Part shown: one piece after another, positions 1 through 8,025 of the stretch
Numbering within the stretch: position 1 is the first letter of the stretch
Layout of the letters: every line of letters begins with the position of its first letter
Source: an uncultured Pseudoruegeria sp.
GTDB lineage: Bacteria; Pseudomonadota; Alphaproteobacteria; Rhodobacterales; Rhodobacteraceae
Direction of reading: 5' to 3'
Length of the DNA stretch: 64,000 bases
Assembly: GCA_947498155.1 (NCBI GenBank)
Contig: CANMJD010000001.1
Span: forward strand, 496,001-560,000
Notes under the pieces: model-generated
Databases searched by the model: none
The model's input: the letters and a program-made list of their open reading frames with translations, nothing else
Told to the model about the DNA's origin: nothing
Made by a program: the position numbers and the translations under genes

Positions 1-1499
1 GCGGGAATCTGATCCGCCTTTTCATCGCGCACGCGGGCCAGAATGTTCATATAGGGGCTGTCCTGATCCAGCTCGAAAAACCGCGCGGCGGCTTCTTCTG
101 TGACGCTGGGGGCAAAGGGGCGGAACAATTCGCGTTTCTTGATTTTACGGTTGATGTCCTCACGGATCGTGTCGCGTCTCGGATCGGCCAGAAACGATCT
201 GGCCCCCAAGGCGCGCGGGCCAAACTCCGAACGCCCCTGAAACCAAGCGATGATCTTGCCCCCCGTCAGCAGCGCCACGGTTTGCGCGATCAATTCTGCC
301 TGCGGTAGCGGTGCACTAAGGGTAATGCCCTGCGCGGCAGCGGCGGTTTCTATGTCTGCGTCAGTATACGCCGCCCCCTGATAGGGCGAGCGGATCGACG
401 GATAATCCGGCGCGTCCAGCTGCGTGATCACCGCCCCCACACAGCAACCGGAATCATCCGGTGCGGGTGGCACGATAATCTGATCCAGCAGACCCGATTG
501 CAGTAACCGGCCATTGGCGGTGACATTCAGCGCACAACCGCCCGAAAGCACTGCCCTGCGTAGCTCGGGTGCTTGGGCCTGTGCGTCGGCCACAATATGT
601 TTCAGCGCCTCTTCAAACACCGCCTGTACCGAAGCCGCCAGATTGATCTGATCCTGCGTTGGCGTCGCATCCCGCGCGCGCGGCGGGCAAAGCATATCCG
701 TCAACGGATCGGAAAATACCCCGCGCAGCGCCAGATGGTAGTCACAGAGTTTGGTGTTCAGCCGGTAGCGTCCCTTTGGTTCCAGCCTTAGACATTCTGC
801 CAGCAGCGCCTCTTTGTAGACAGGGGTGCCATAGGGGGCCAAGCCCATCATTTTATATTCGCCTTCCAGCATCTTGAAGCCCAGATAGCCGGTAAAGAAG
901 CTGTAAAAATGCCCCAGTGAATTGGGCCAGCCATGGGGCGGCAATGCGCGCCGCGTCTGACCGGTCACAAGGCTGACGACAGTGGATTGAGCTTCGCCGC
1001 CGCCATCATAGGACAGCGAAATATAACTGTCCCAATCGCGCATGGCCTCGGCATAGGCTTGATGACTTTGGTGGTGATCCACATAGCGCACCGTGCATGC
1101 CGAGGGGCCATATTGCGCCGTAAGCAGTTGTTTTACCTTGAACAACGCCGCCCATGACCCTGTATCTTCGGGGCGATCTGCGTCCGGCTCCCCGGGTTTG
1201 ACCATATCCACGCATCGCCGCCCCATGGCCTTGGCCGCCTGCCAGGACCCCAGGGATTTTCGCGCAGTCTGCGCCAGACGGTGCGACAGGCGCCAGGGTT
1301 GCCAATAGACATGGATTTGCGTGACATCCGCCAAGGTAATTTGGGCGATACGCAGGCATTCCCCTACCGCCAACACCGGAAAAGCGCCGTCGTTTTTGAT
1401 CCGGCTTAAGCGTTCTTCCTCGACGGCGGCGATAAGGACCCCGTCCTTGAACACACAGGCAGCACTATTTCCCATGGTCGACAGGCCCAGACTATACAT
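1..1499 (-). CDS. Carbamoyltransferase, NodU/CmcH family (3' end outside window)
   Basis: Family enzymes move a carbamoyl group from carbamoyl phosphate to a hydroxyl of a sugar or secondary metabolite. The visible ~500 residues start MYSLGLSTMGNSAA, the Kae1-like nucleotide-binding fold start, and carry the HHxxH metal motif (DHHQSHQAYAEA) near residue 135. A C-terminal carbamoyltransferase domain follows with GPRALGARSFLADPR and FRPFAPSV. I estimate that about 100 C-terminal residues lie beyond base 1. The ATG at 1499 is preceded by GGAG 10 bases upstream. The acceptor cannot be told from sequence; the gene lies downstream of nirV behind a terminator, so no link with denitrification is implied. 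Family is certain, substrate unknown. Confidence 0.9.
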   Translation of the reverse strand, partial: MYSLGLSTMGNSAACVFKDGVLIAAVEEERLSRIKNDGAFPVLAVGECLRIAQITLADVTQIHVYWQPWRLSHRLAQTARKSLGSWQAAKAMGRRCVDMVKPGEPDADRPEDTGSWAALFKVKQLLTAQYGPSACTVRYVDHHQSHQAYAEAMRDWDSYISLSYDGGGEAQSTVVSLVTGQTRRALPPHGWPNSLGHFYSFFTGYLGFKMLEGEYKMMGLAPYGTPVYKEALLAECLRLEPKGRYRLNTKLCDYHLALRGVFSDPLTDMLCPPRARDATPTQDQINLAASVQAVFEEALKHIVADAQAQAPELRRAVLSGGCALNVTANGRLLQSGLLDQIIVPPAPDDSGCCVGAVITQLDAPDYPSIRSPYQGAAYTDADIETAAAAQGITLSAPLPQAELIAQTVALLTGGKIIAWFQGRSEFGPRALGARSFLADPRRDTIREDINRKIKKRELFRPFAPSVTEEAAARFFELDQDSPYMNILARVRDEKADQIP

Positions 1500-1622
1500 G
1501 CGGCAGCGGCTCCAAATTCTTACCTTCAATGGTTTTTTGTAAAATAGATCGGCGGCTTTGACCATGGATAGCCTGCAGGGTTCTCCGCACATCCGAACAC
1601 CGTGGCGCCATTGCCTAAAAAC

Positions 1623-1655
1623 AAAGCCCGCGGGCTCAATGAACCTGCGGGCTTT
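1623..1655 (-). terminator. Intrinsic terminator after nirV
   Basis: Nine-bp perfect stem (AAAGCCCGC / GCGGGCTTT) with a 15-nt loop. Read on the minus strand it is followed by a T-rich run (GTTTTTAG), so it should end the pseudoazurin-nirK-nirV transcript. Confidence 0.75.
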
Positions 1656-1702
1656 GGGGCACCTGCGAAAGGAAAGACCCATTCTTGATTGAATGTTTGT
1701 TC

Positions 1703-2449
1703 TTATACGCTTTCATCGCTGACCAGACGCATACCAAGATGCGCTGGTGGGGTGCCCACGGCACAGCCTCCTCGGGCCGGATCACGGACCAGATAGGACA
1801 TTGCCGCGACGTGTTCGCCTCCCACGAAAAACGCCGGACACCGTTCCGGATCCATGCCCTCGGCCACGCCGGCATAGCATTCCTGCGTCCACTCCCAGAC
1901 GCTGCCATCCAGATCGACGATGCCTTCGGGATTTGTGGAAAAGCTCCCCTGCGGTTTGAGCGTGCGCGGGGTTAACCCTTCGATCAGATAAGAGGACGCC
2001 CATGATAAAGACGGGTCCGTAAAGATCGGATCGGGCTCTTCGGGAAGCACCGGGGCGGCCATATATTCCCACTCTGCCGCTGTGGGTAGGCGAAAGGCAT
2101 GACCACTCACCCGATTTATCCACTGCAGATATTCCTGAACATCGACATAGCTGACGCCTGTGGCAGGGGTAAGATCGGCATCCTGATCGGGACGTACGCG
2201 CAGTTTTAGCGTGCAACCGCCGTCTTCATGGCACCGGTTCCATTCTGCGATGGTTACCTCGTGGCGTTGCACATGAATCACCGCGCCATTTTGCAGAACG
2301 ACCGGTTGCTGCGCCATAACCGGCAGCATGCCGGGATCGGGGGCGCGCTGCAAATACGCGCCCCCGACAAGGCCTGCCACCAACAGTCCCAATGCACTAA
2401 AACCAAGGGACGCCATGGATTTGTTTGAAAGACGTTTGGCGGCAGGCAT
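1703..2449 (-). CDS. nirV: NirV, formylglycine-generating-enzyme-like protein linked to nirK
   Basis: 248 residues with one N-terminal membrane anchor (about residues 13-30) and a sulfatase-modifying-factor (FGE/SUMF1) fold after it. Family marks include EVTIAEWNRC, the RLPTAAEWEY motif and the closing ARGGCAVGTPPAHLGMRLV. NirV proteins follow nirK in many alphaproteobacteria; their biochemical role is not established. AGGAGAAGATC precedes the ATG. The gene lies 30 bp after nirK on the same strand and is followed by a terminator, so it is the last gene of the pseudoazurin-nirK-nirV unit. Confidence 0.9.
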   Translation of the reverse strand: MPAAKRLSNKSMASLGFSALGLLVAGLVGGAYLQRAPDPGMLPVMAQQPVVLQNGAVIHVQRHEVTIAEWNRCHEDGGCTLKLRVRPDQDADLTPATGVSYVDVQEYLQWINRVSGHAFRLPTAAEWEYMAAPVLPEEPDPIFTDPSLSWASSYLIEGLTPRTLKPQGSFSTNPEGIVDLDGSVWEWTQECYAGVAEGMDPERCPAFFVGGEHVAAMSYLVRDPARGGCAVGTPPAHLGMRLVSDESV

Positions 2450-2479
2450 GATCTTCTCCTTTAGGGCTCTTGTCGGGCC

Positions 2480-3697
2480 TTAGGCCTCGAACTCTCGCGG
2501 GGCGACGACCTGTTCCATCAGCTCGTTGTCCCATTCCCCGTCGACAACAAAGTGGGCTGTCGCACCGAGCATCACGCCTTCGATCAGGTTGTGGTTCACA
2601 TAGGCGTACACACCGGGTTGTTCGAAGGTATACATCGCTGCAACCGCACAGCCTCCGCGCACGAACCATGTTTCCATGTCCTGCATTGGCGCATCGGTAA
2701 AGGAGCTTTCCCAGACAAAGTTGCCATGGCCTCCGATCAAATGCGGACGGCTGTCGCGGTTGGCCTGATTGTGGATCATCAGAACCGTTTCACCGACCTT
2801 GCCTTTCAGGGCATTTTCACCGGTCAGCGCGCCAACCGCACCGTTGAACACCGAATGTGTCGGGATCAAAGTACGCATCGCATCAAGGCTGTCGGCATAG
2901 TCGTCACCGGCGGCTTCATAGCTACGGTAATCGCCGTTTTCATCCATCGGCAGATAGTAATCCTGCTCTCCGATATAGGCGATGCTGTCATAGCGCAGCG
3001 GGTTGCCGTCCTTGTCTTTCAGACCATCGCGCGGCAGCACCATCACCGCCCCGTTCATGCCGTGGGTCACGTGATAGGGGATCATCGCCCCACCGGGGGC
3101 ACAGTGATAGGTAAAGCAGCCGGGTTTGGTTGCCTTCCAGCGCAGCACGGTTTCTTCTCCGGGGAAAACATGGGTCAGCCCCCCCCCGCCCAGCGCGCCT
3201 GTCGAGGCGTGAAAGTCGATGTTGTGCTCCATCATGCTGTCCACTGGATTACGCAGGGTCAGCTCGACCATATCACCTTCGTGACAGATGATCAGCGGGC
3301 CCGGCACCGAGCCATTATAGGTCAACGCCCAGACGGATGCGCCGGAATCCTCGTCGACCACCATCAGCTTTTCGGTGGTATCCATGGTGATTTCGATGAT
3401 CTTCGGCCCACCGGTGGCCACTTGTTCATGGTCCGGCGCAAAGGGCGGCGCAACCAGTTCTTGTTTCACGCGGGTATAGCCCGACAGATCAGCCGGTTTG
3501 GCTGTGCTATCTGCTGTTTGCTGTTCTGCAGCTTTATACAGCTTGGCCGAGGTCGCGTTGACCCCCTCAAGGCTGGGGGCACGGCGGCTGGCCATGGCAC
3601 CTGCGCCGGTGACGGCGGCTGCGCCCGCTAGAACCGATCCGCGCAACACGTTACGACGGCTTGTTTTTTTGAGGCCTGGATTGATAAACTTAGTCAT
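2480..3697 (-). CDS. nirK: Copper-containing nitrite reductase NirK
   Basis: Reduces nitrite to nitric oxide in the periplasm. It has an N-terminal SRRNVLRGS-type Tat signal, then two cupredoxin domains. Type 1 copper ligands are the His of EHNIDFH, the Cys of TYHCAP, and the His and Met of YHVTHGM. Type 2 ligands are the second His of HNIDFH, the His of TYHC, and the His of VNHNLIEG. The catalytic Asp sits in HNIDFH and the catalytic His in RPHLIGGHG. An ATG four codons upstream (3709) exists, but GGAGGG is correctly spaced only for 3697, so this start was chosen (405 residues). It lies 57 bp after the pseudoazurin gene with no box of its own, so it is probably co-transcribed. Confidence 0.97.
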   Translation of the reverse strand: MTKFINPGLKKTSRRNVLRGSVLAGAAAVTGAGAMASRRAPSLEGVNATSAKLYKAAEQQTADSTAKPADLSGYTRVKQELVAPPFAPDHEQVATGGPKIIEITMDTTEKLMVVDEDSGASVWALTYNGSVPGPLIICHEGDMVELTLRNPVDSMMEHNIDFHASTGALGGGGLTHVFPGEETVLRWKATKPGCFTYHCAPGGAMIPYHVTHGMNGAVMVLPRDGLKDKDGNPLRYDSIAYIGEQDYYLPMDENGDYRSYEAAGDDYADSLDAMRTLIPTHSVFNGAVGALTGENALKGKVGETVLMIHNQANRDSRPHLIGGHGNFVWESSFTDAPMQDMETWFVRGGCAVAAMYTFEQPGVYAYVNHNLIEGVMLGATAHFVVDGEWDNELMEQVVAPREFEA

Positions 3698-3754
3698 GGG
3701 TCCCTCCATTTCGATATAGGTTTAGCGCGTCGTCCCACGCGCGATGGGCTGTGT

Positions 3755-4186
3755 TCAGAGATTGGATAGTTGATCTTCAAAGCGGGCCTTGGCTTTTTTG
3801 GGCACGCGGCCGCCAAGGAAATCTTCGGGAATTTCTACATCCCCAACAGCGATGGTCATCACCATGCCCATGGCAAAATGCGGCTTGCAGATCACGCCAT
3901 AGACACCCTCAACATCAAGCACGACTTCGAACTCTTCGTTGATTTTGCCCTTAAATATCTCTGCCCCCTCGGGGAACATGCCTTTGTTCAACTCGGCATT
4001 ATGCGCCTTGTCTGTCGGGACGAATTTGATGGTGTCGCCCGGGGCTGCCTGCACAAAGGCCGGCTCAAAGACCATGCGCTCGCCATCTGAACCCTTGTTC
4101 AGCATCTTGACCTCAAAGGTCTCGGCAAAGGCCGCGCCGCCCAACAGGGTTGCCAACATCACGCCAGCTGCGATTTTCGTAAACAT
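3755..4186 (-). CDS. Pseudoazurin, periplasmic electron donor to NirK
   Basis: 143-residue blue copper protein with a Sec signal peptide ending AAFA/ETFEV. The copper ligands are visible: His in DKAHNAEL and the Cys-His-Met set in VICKPHFAMGM. Pseudoazurins carry electrons from the cytochrome bc1 complex to NirK, and the gene directly precedes nirK here. The open frame runs 40 codons further upstream, but GGAAGACGACA places ribosome binding at 4186 and the signal peptide then starts properly (MFTKIAAGVML). The NnrR-type box at 4252-4265 is about 72 bp upstream of the start, a normal position for an activator site. Confidence 0.95.
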   Translation of the reverse strand: MFTKIAAGVMLATLLGGAAFAETFEVKMLNKGSDGERMVFEPAFVQAAPGDTIKFVPTDKAHNAELNKGMFPEGAEIFKGKINEEFEVVLDVEGVYGVICKPHFAMGMVMTIAVGDVEIPEDFLGGRVPKKAKARFEDQLSNL

Positions 4187-4251
4187 TGTCGTCTTCCTTT
4201 TCATCGTATTAGGTCTTGAGGACCTGTTTAACGATTTGGGAAAGGCGCAAT

Positions 4252-4265
4252 TTGTGCTGGCGCAA
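4252..4265. promoter_or_regulatory. NnrR/Dnr-type box between pseudoazurin and regulator genes
   Basis: TTGTGCTGGCGCAA fits TTG-N8-CAA, the half-site layout of Crp/Fnr-family NO-responsive regulators. It lies in the divergent region, 72 bp from the pseudoazurin start and about 75 bp from the regulator start, so it could serve either. The same core with the same flank (ACTTC on the right) recurs at 5326. Confidence 0.75.
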
Positions 4266-4332
4266 ACTTCTGTACGTTTATCAAAGACCGAATGTCGACG
4301 GGTCATGGAACCGGTTTAGAATCTGTGCCATT

Positions 4333-5058
4333 ATGCGGATCATGGACACTGCAAACCCTCGCAAAACCTTGTTAAAGCTGGATGAAAGCCTGCTCTCGCA
4401 CCTGCCGCCTTTTTCGCGGCTGGCCAAATCGCAGATTCGAGTCATTCTGGATCAGGCGACCTCTAAACGGCTGGATGCGGGTGTGGCCGTATTTAACGAA
4501 GGCGATCCGGCGGACCGGTTTTATATGCTGCTGGATGGTTATGTCCGGGTGCTGCGCATTACGCCAATGGGCGAACAAGTCACCGCGCTGCACATTCCTT
4601 CTGGGCAATTGCTCGGCATCGCACAGGCCCTTGGCCGCGATACTTATCCGGCCACAGCCGTGACCGCCAGCGACTCTATTGTCCTAAGCTGGCCGATGCG
4701 TCTGTGGGATGTGTTTGTGGCAGAGTACGACGGGTTCGCCACCGAAACCCGTAAGACGATTGGCAATCGTGTCGGTGAAATGAACACCCGCATTGTCGAG
4801 ATGGCCACCCAACAGGTAGAGCAACGGGTGGCCAATGCCCTGCTTCGGCTCATCAACCAGACCGGGCGTAAGGTCGAGGGCGGGATATTAATCGACTTTC
4901 CGATCACCCGACAGGATTTATCCGAACTGACCGCAACCACCCTGCATACCGTCAGCCGCCTGCTCAGCGCCTGGGAGAAACAGGGCATTGTCGTCAGTAA
5001 GCGCAAAGAGATCAAAGTTCTGAACCCCCATGCGCTCGTCGAGTTGAGCCAGTCCTGA
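4333..5058 (+). CDS. nnrR: Crp/Fnr-family regulator, NnrR/Dnr-like
   Basis: About 241 residues: cyclic-nucleotide-binding-like N-terminal domain (VFNEGDPADRFYMLLDGYVRV), a long dimerisation helix and a C-terminal winged helix with DLSELTATTLHTVSRLLS. It has no N-terminal cysteine cluster for an iron-sulfur centre, so it is not an Fnr oxygen sensor. This matches the Dnr/NnrR branch, which responds to NO through haem and activates nir and nor genes. It sits between the nirK and nor groups, both of which have matching boxes. The start is ambiguous between ATG 4333 and ATG 4342; neither has a clear ribosome site. Family certain, symbol by context. Confidence 0.85.
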   Translation: MRIMDTANPRKTLLKLDESLLSHLPPFSRLAKSQIRVILDQATSKRLDAGVAVFNEGDPADRFYMLLDGYVRVLRITPMGEQVTALHIPSGQLLGIAQALGRDTYPATAVTASDSIVLSWPMRLWDVFVAEYDGFATETRKTIGNRVGEMNTRIVEMATQQVEQRVANALLRLINQTGRKVEGGILIDFPITRQDLSELTATTLHTVSRLLSAWEKQGIVVSKRKEIKVLNPHALVELSQS

Positions 5059-5064
5059 GCCCTG

Positions 5065-5277
5065 TCAGCTAACCCCCGCAGCCTGCAGGATTTCGGACAG
5101 GAACAGCTCTTCGTCCAGATTATATTCGGCACAGGCATCCGCGATGGTGTGAAACGGGCCAACCAGACATCCAACACATAGCATTTTATGGCGCAGGAAT
5201 ACCTGAATGGTCTCGGGCCACTCTGTCATCAAATCAGCGAGGGCCAGATCGGGATTGGTCAGGCGATTGCGGGGCAT
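5065..5277 (-). CDS. DUF1858 small redox-disulfide protein
   Basis: 70 residues with a CVGC motif in MLCVGCLVGPFHTIADAC, typical of the DUF1858 (hybrid-cluster-protein-associated redox disulfide) family. These small soluble proteins are often near nitrosative-stress genes; their biochemistry is not established. The gene is convergent with the regulator gene (6 bp between stops) and divergent from norC. It shares the box at 5326-5339, whose centre is 55 bp upstream of its ATG, so NO-dependent expression is likely. An AGGAAGG stretch (AAGGTCC side on minus strand) lies before the ATG. Confidence 0.85.
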   Translation of the reverse strand: MPRNRLTNPDLALADLMTEWPETIQVFLRHKMLCVGCLVGPFHTIADACAEYNLDEELFLSEILQAAGVS

Positions 5278-5325
5278 AGGACCTTCCTTTCAACTGACAT
5301 CCTAGGCAGGCAATCTTTCCGAACT

Positions 5326-5339
5326 TTGTGCTACCGCAA
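5326..5339. promoter_or_regulatory. NnrR/Dnr-type box between DUF1858 gene and norC
   Basis: TTGTGCTACCGCAA fits TTG-N8-CAA and differs from the 4252 box only at two central positions; the following bases (ACTTC) also match. It is centred about 65 bp before the norC ATG and 55 bp before the DUF1858 ATG. Confidence 0.8.
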
Positions 5340-5397
5340 ACTTCGGCTGCATTTACACAGCTAACAAAAGGCATCCCGAATTCAAGGAGGCCCGAAT

Positions 5398-5850
5398 ATG
5401 GCTGAAATTCTTACGAAATCGCGGGCGCGCAATATCTTCTATGGGGGCTCTCTGTTCTTTGTCCTCATCTTTATTGTGCTAACCGTGCAATCGCACCGAT
5501 ACGTGGTGCAAACCTCTACCGCCGGTATGGAACTGAGCGAAGAGGTCATCCACGGCAAACATGTCTGGGAACGGCATTCCTGCATCAACTGTCACAGCCT
5601 ACACGGCGAAGGGGCCTATTTTGCGCCCGAAGTGGGCAATGTCATGACCCGCTGGGGGGTGCTCGACAGCCCCGAGGATGCTTTTGAAACCCTAAAAGGC
5701 TGGATGGAATCCCAACCCAGCGGCATCGAAGGACGCCGCCAGATGCCGCAATACGAACTGACCGACGAAGACATTCGCGGCTTGGCGGAATTCTTGCGAT
5801 GGGCTGATCAGACAGACACGCAGGGCTGGCCGCCCAACGACGCCGGTTAA
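5398..5850 (+). CDS. norC: Nitric oxide reductase subunit C (cytochrome c)
   Basis: 150 residues: one membrane anchor at about 14-31 and a periplasmic cytochrome c domain. Haem-binding C62-I-N-C65-H66 is visible, with Met116 (RRQMPQY) as the likely axial ligand. NorC takes electrons from periplasmic carriers and passes them to NorB. AAGGAGG lies 7 bases before the ATG. First gene of norCBQD, 12 bp before norB. Confidence 0.97.
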   Translation: MAEILTKSRARNIFYGGSLFFVLIFIVLTVQSHRYVVQTSTAGMELSEEVIHGKHVWERHSCINCHSLHGEGAYFAPEVGNVMTRWGVLDSPEDAFETLKGWMESQPSGIEGRRQMPQYELTDEDIRGLAEFLRWADQTDTQGWPPNDAG

Positions 5851-5862
5851 GGAGAAAAAACA

Positions 5863-7212
5863 ATGAAATATCAATCTCAAAAAGTGGCGTACTGGTACTT
5901 TCTCGCAGCCATTGCGCTGTTCGGCATTCAGGTGCTGGGCGGTTTGCTGGCGGGCTGGATCTATGTCTCGCCGAATTTCCTGTCCGAACTGCTGCCCTTC
6001 AACGTCATACGCATGATTCACACCAACGCACTCATTGTCTGGCTGTTGCTCGGGTTCTTTGGCGCGGCCTATTTCCTGATCCCCGAGGAATCAGAGCGTG
6101 AAATCTGGTCGCCAAAACTGGCCTATATCCAATTGATTATCCTACTGGTGGGCACGCTTGGGGCGGTTGGCTCTTATCTGGTGGGCATCCACGGCGGACG
6201 CGAATTTCTCGAGCAACCGCTCTGGGTGAAATTCGGCATCCTTGTCGCGGCGCTGATCTTCTTGCTGAACGTGTCGATGACCGTACTGGCGGGCAAAAAG
6301 ACCGCGATCACCAATGTTCTGCTGATGGGCCTTTGGCTGCTGTCGCTGCTTTGGATTTTTGCCTTTATCAATCCCAACAACCTGTCGCTGGACAAGATGT
6401 ACTGGTGGTTTGTGGTGCACCTCTGGGTCGAAGCGACATGGGAACTGGTGATGGCCTCTATCCTTGCGTTCCTGTTGCTTAAGCTTACCGGTGTGGATCG
6501 GGAAATCGTGGAAAAATGGCTCTATGTCATCGTCGCCACCGCACTGTTCTCGGGCATTTTGGGCACGGGGCACCACTTCTACTGGATCGGCCTGCCCGGC
6601 TATTGGCAGTGGGTTGGGAGCATCTTCTCTACCTTTGAAGTCATCCCCTTTTTCCTGATGATGTCCTTTGCCTTTGTGATGGTCTGGAAAGGCCGTAAGA
6701 ACCACCCCAACAAGGCCGCCCTGCTGTGGTCGCTGGGCTCATCAACCGTTGCCTTCTTCGGTGCCGGTGTCTGGGGTTTCCTGCATACGCTGCACGGGGT
6801 GAACTTCTACAGCCACGGCACCCAGATTACCGCCGCCCATGGTCACCTGTCCTTCTACGGGGCCTATGTTGCGCTAAATCTGGCGATGTTCACCTATGCC
6901 ATGCCGATGCTGCGTAATCGCGCGCCCTATAATCAGGTGCTGAACATGGCGTCCTTCTGGCTGATGACCGGCGGTATGGCCTTCATGACCTTTGTGCTGA
7001 CCTTTGCCGGGACCATTCAGACCCATATGCAGCGGGTCGTGGGCGATTATTACATGGATGTGCAAGAAAGCCTGTCGATCTTCTATCTCATGCGCTTTGG
7101 TGCCGGGGTAGCGGTCGTAATTGGCGCGCTGCTGTTCATCTATTCCCTGCTGGTGGTGCGCAAGAACGAGTTCATCGCCCCCGGTCCGGCCAATTCAGTG
7201 GCAGGAGAATAA
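5863..7212 (+). CDS. norB: Nitric oxide reductase subunit B (catalytic)
   Basis: 449-residue, about 12-helix haem-copper-oxidase relative that reduces 2 NO to N2O. Visible ligand motifs: MIHTNALIVWLLLG (low-spin haem), HLWVEATWELVMAS (with the NorB-type Glu near FeB), GTGHHFYWIG (FeB histidines) and AAHGHLSFYGAY followed by MQRVVGDYYMDVQ. Length fits cNorB rather than the longer quinol-dependent qNor, in agreement with norC just upstream. GGAG precedes the ATG. Confidence 0.97.
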   Translation: MKYQSQKVAYWYFLAAIALFGIQVLGGLLAGWIYVSPNFLSELLPFNVIRMIHTNALIVWLLLGFFGAAYFLIPEESEREIWSPKLAYIQLIILLVGTLGAVGSYLVGIHGGREFLEQPLWVKFGILVAALIFLLNVSMTVLAGKKTAITNVLLMGLWLLSLLWIFAFINPNNLSLDKMYWWFVVHLWVEATWELVMASILAFLLLKLTGVDREIVEKWLYVIVATALFSGILGTGHHFYWIGLPGYWQWVGSIFSTFEVIPFFLMMSFAFVMVWKGRKNHPNKAALLWSLGSSTVAFFGAGVWGFLHTLHGVNFYSHGTQITAAHGHLSFYGAYVALNLAMFTYAMPMLRNRAPYNQVLNMASFWLMTGGMAFMTFVLTFAGTIQTHMQRVVGDYYMDVQESLSIFYLMRFGAGVAVVIGALLFIYSLLVVRKNEFIAPGPANSVAGE

Positions 7213-7215
7213 GCC

Positions 7216-8010
7216 ATGAATATCGCCACCCCCCCCACATTGCCGTTTTATCACGCGACAGGACGCGAGTGCGCCCTGTTTGAAACGGCCTATGAAAACG
7301 GTTTGCCCCTTCTTTTGAAGGGGCCGACCGGCTGCGGCAAAACCCGCTTTGTTGAACATATGGCCGCCCGTCTGGGCAAGCCGCTTTATACCGTGGCCTG
7401 CCATGACGATCTGTCAGCAGCGGATATGATCGGGCGCTATCTTCTGAAAGGTGGCGACACGGTCTGGGTCGATGGCCCGCTGACCCGCGCGGTGCGCGAA
7501 GGCGGCATCTGTTATCTGGATGAGGTGGTCGAGGCCCGCAAGGACGTCACTGTGGTGCTGCACCCGCTGACCGACACCCGCCGGAGTCTCATGATCGACC
7601 GCACCGGAGAAGAGCTAACCGCCCCCAAAGGCTTTATGCTCGTCGCTTCCTATAACCCCGGCTATCAGAATGTGCTTAAACGGCTGAAACCTTCGACCCG
7701 TCAGCGGTTCCTGTCGATCTCTTTTGATTTTCCCGAGGCCGAAACAGAAATCGCTGTTGTGGCGCACGAAAGCCAGCTTGACCCAAACCGCGTTGCCCCC
7801 TTGGTGCGCTTGGCGGGTCAAATCCGACGGCTGTCGGGGATGGATCTGGAAGAAGGCGTTTCCACCCGTCTACTGATCTATGCAGCCACGCTGATGGCGG
7901 GGGGCATGGGTGTTGATCAAGCGCTTCAGGCCGCCATTATCGAGCCGCTCACCGATGAGCCGGATGTGCAACTGGCCTTACGCGATCTAATCGCCACGAT
8001 CTACGGCTAA
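7216..8010 (+). CDS. norQ: NorQ, MoxR-type AAA+ ATPase for NO reductase activation
   Basis: 264 residues with Walker A GPTGCGKT (36-43), Walker B GICYLDEV near residue 98 and a NorQ/CbbQ-type C-terminal lid. Family members act with a VWA-domain partner to insert the non-haem iron into NorB. It starts 3 bp after the norB stop with AGGAG inside the norB end, so translation is coupled. Partner NorD follows after 15 bp. Confidence 0.95.
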   Translation: MNIATPPTLPFYHATGRECALFETAYENGLPLLLKGPTGCGKTRFVEHMAARLGKPLYTVACHDDLSAADMIGRYLLKGGDTVWVDGPLTRAVREGGICYLDEVVEARKDVTVVLHPLTDTRRSLMIDRTGEELTAPKGFMLVASYNPGYQNVLKRLKPSTRQRFLSISFDFPEAETEIAVVAHESQLDPNRVAPLVRLAGQIRRLSGMDLEEGVSTRLLIYAATLMAGGMGVDQALQAAIIEPLTDEPDVQLALRDLIATIYG

Positions 8011-8025
8011 GCGACGGAGACCAAC

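Noticed and set aside
1006-1359. 117-codon minus frame inside the carbamoyltransferase gene
   Set aside because: Different frame from the conserved enzyme.
2552-3631. 359-codon frame antisense to nirK
   Set aside because: Shadow of high-G+C codon use; nirK is unmistakable on the other strand.
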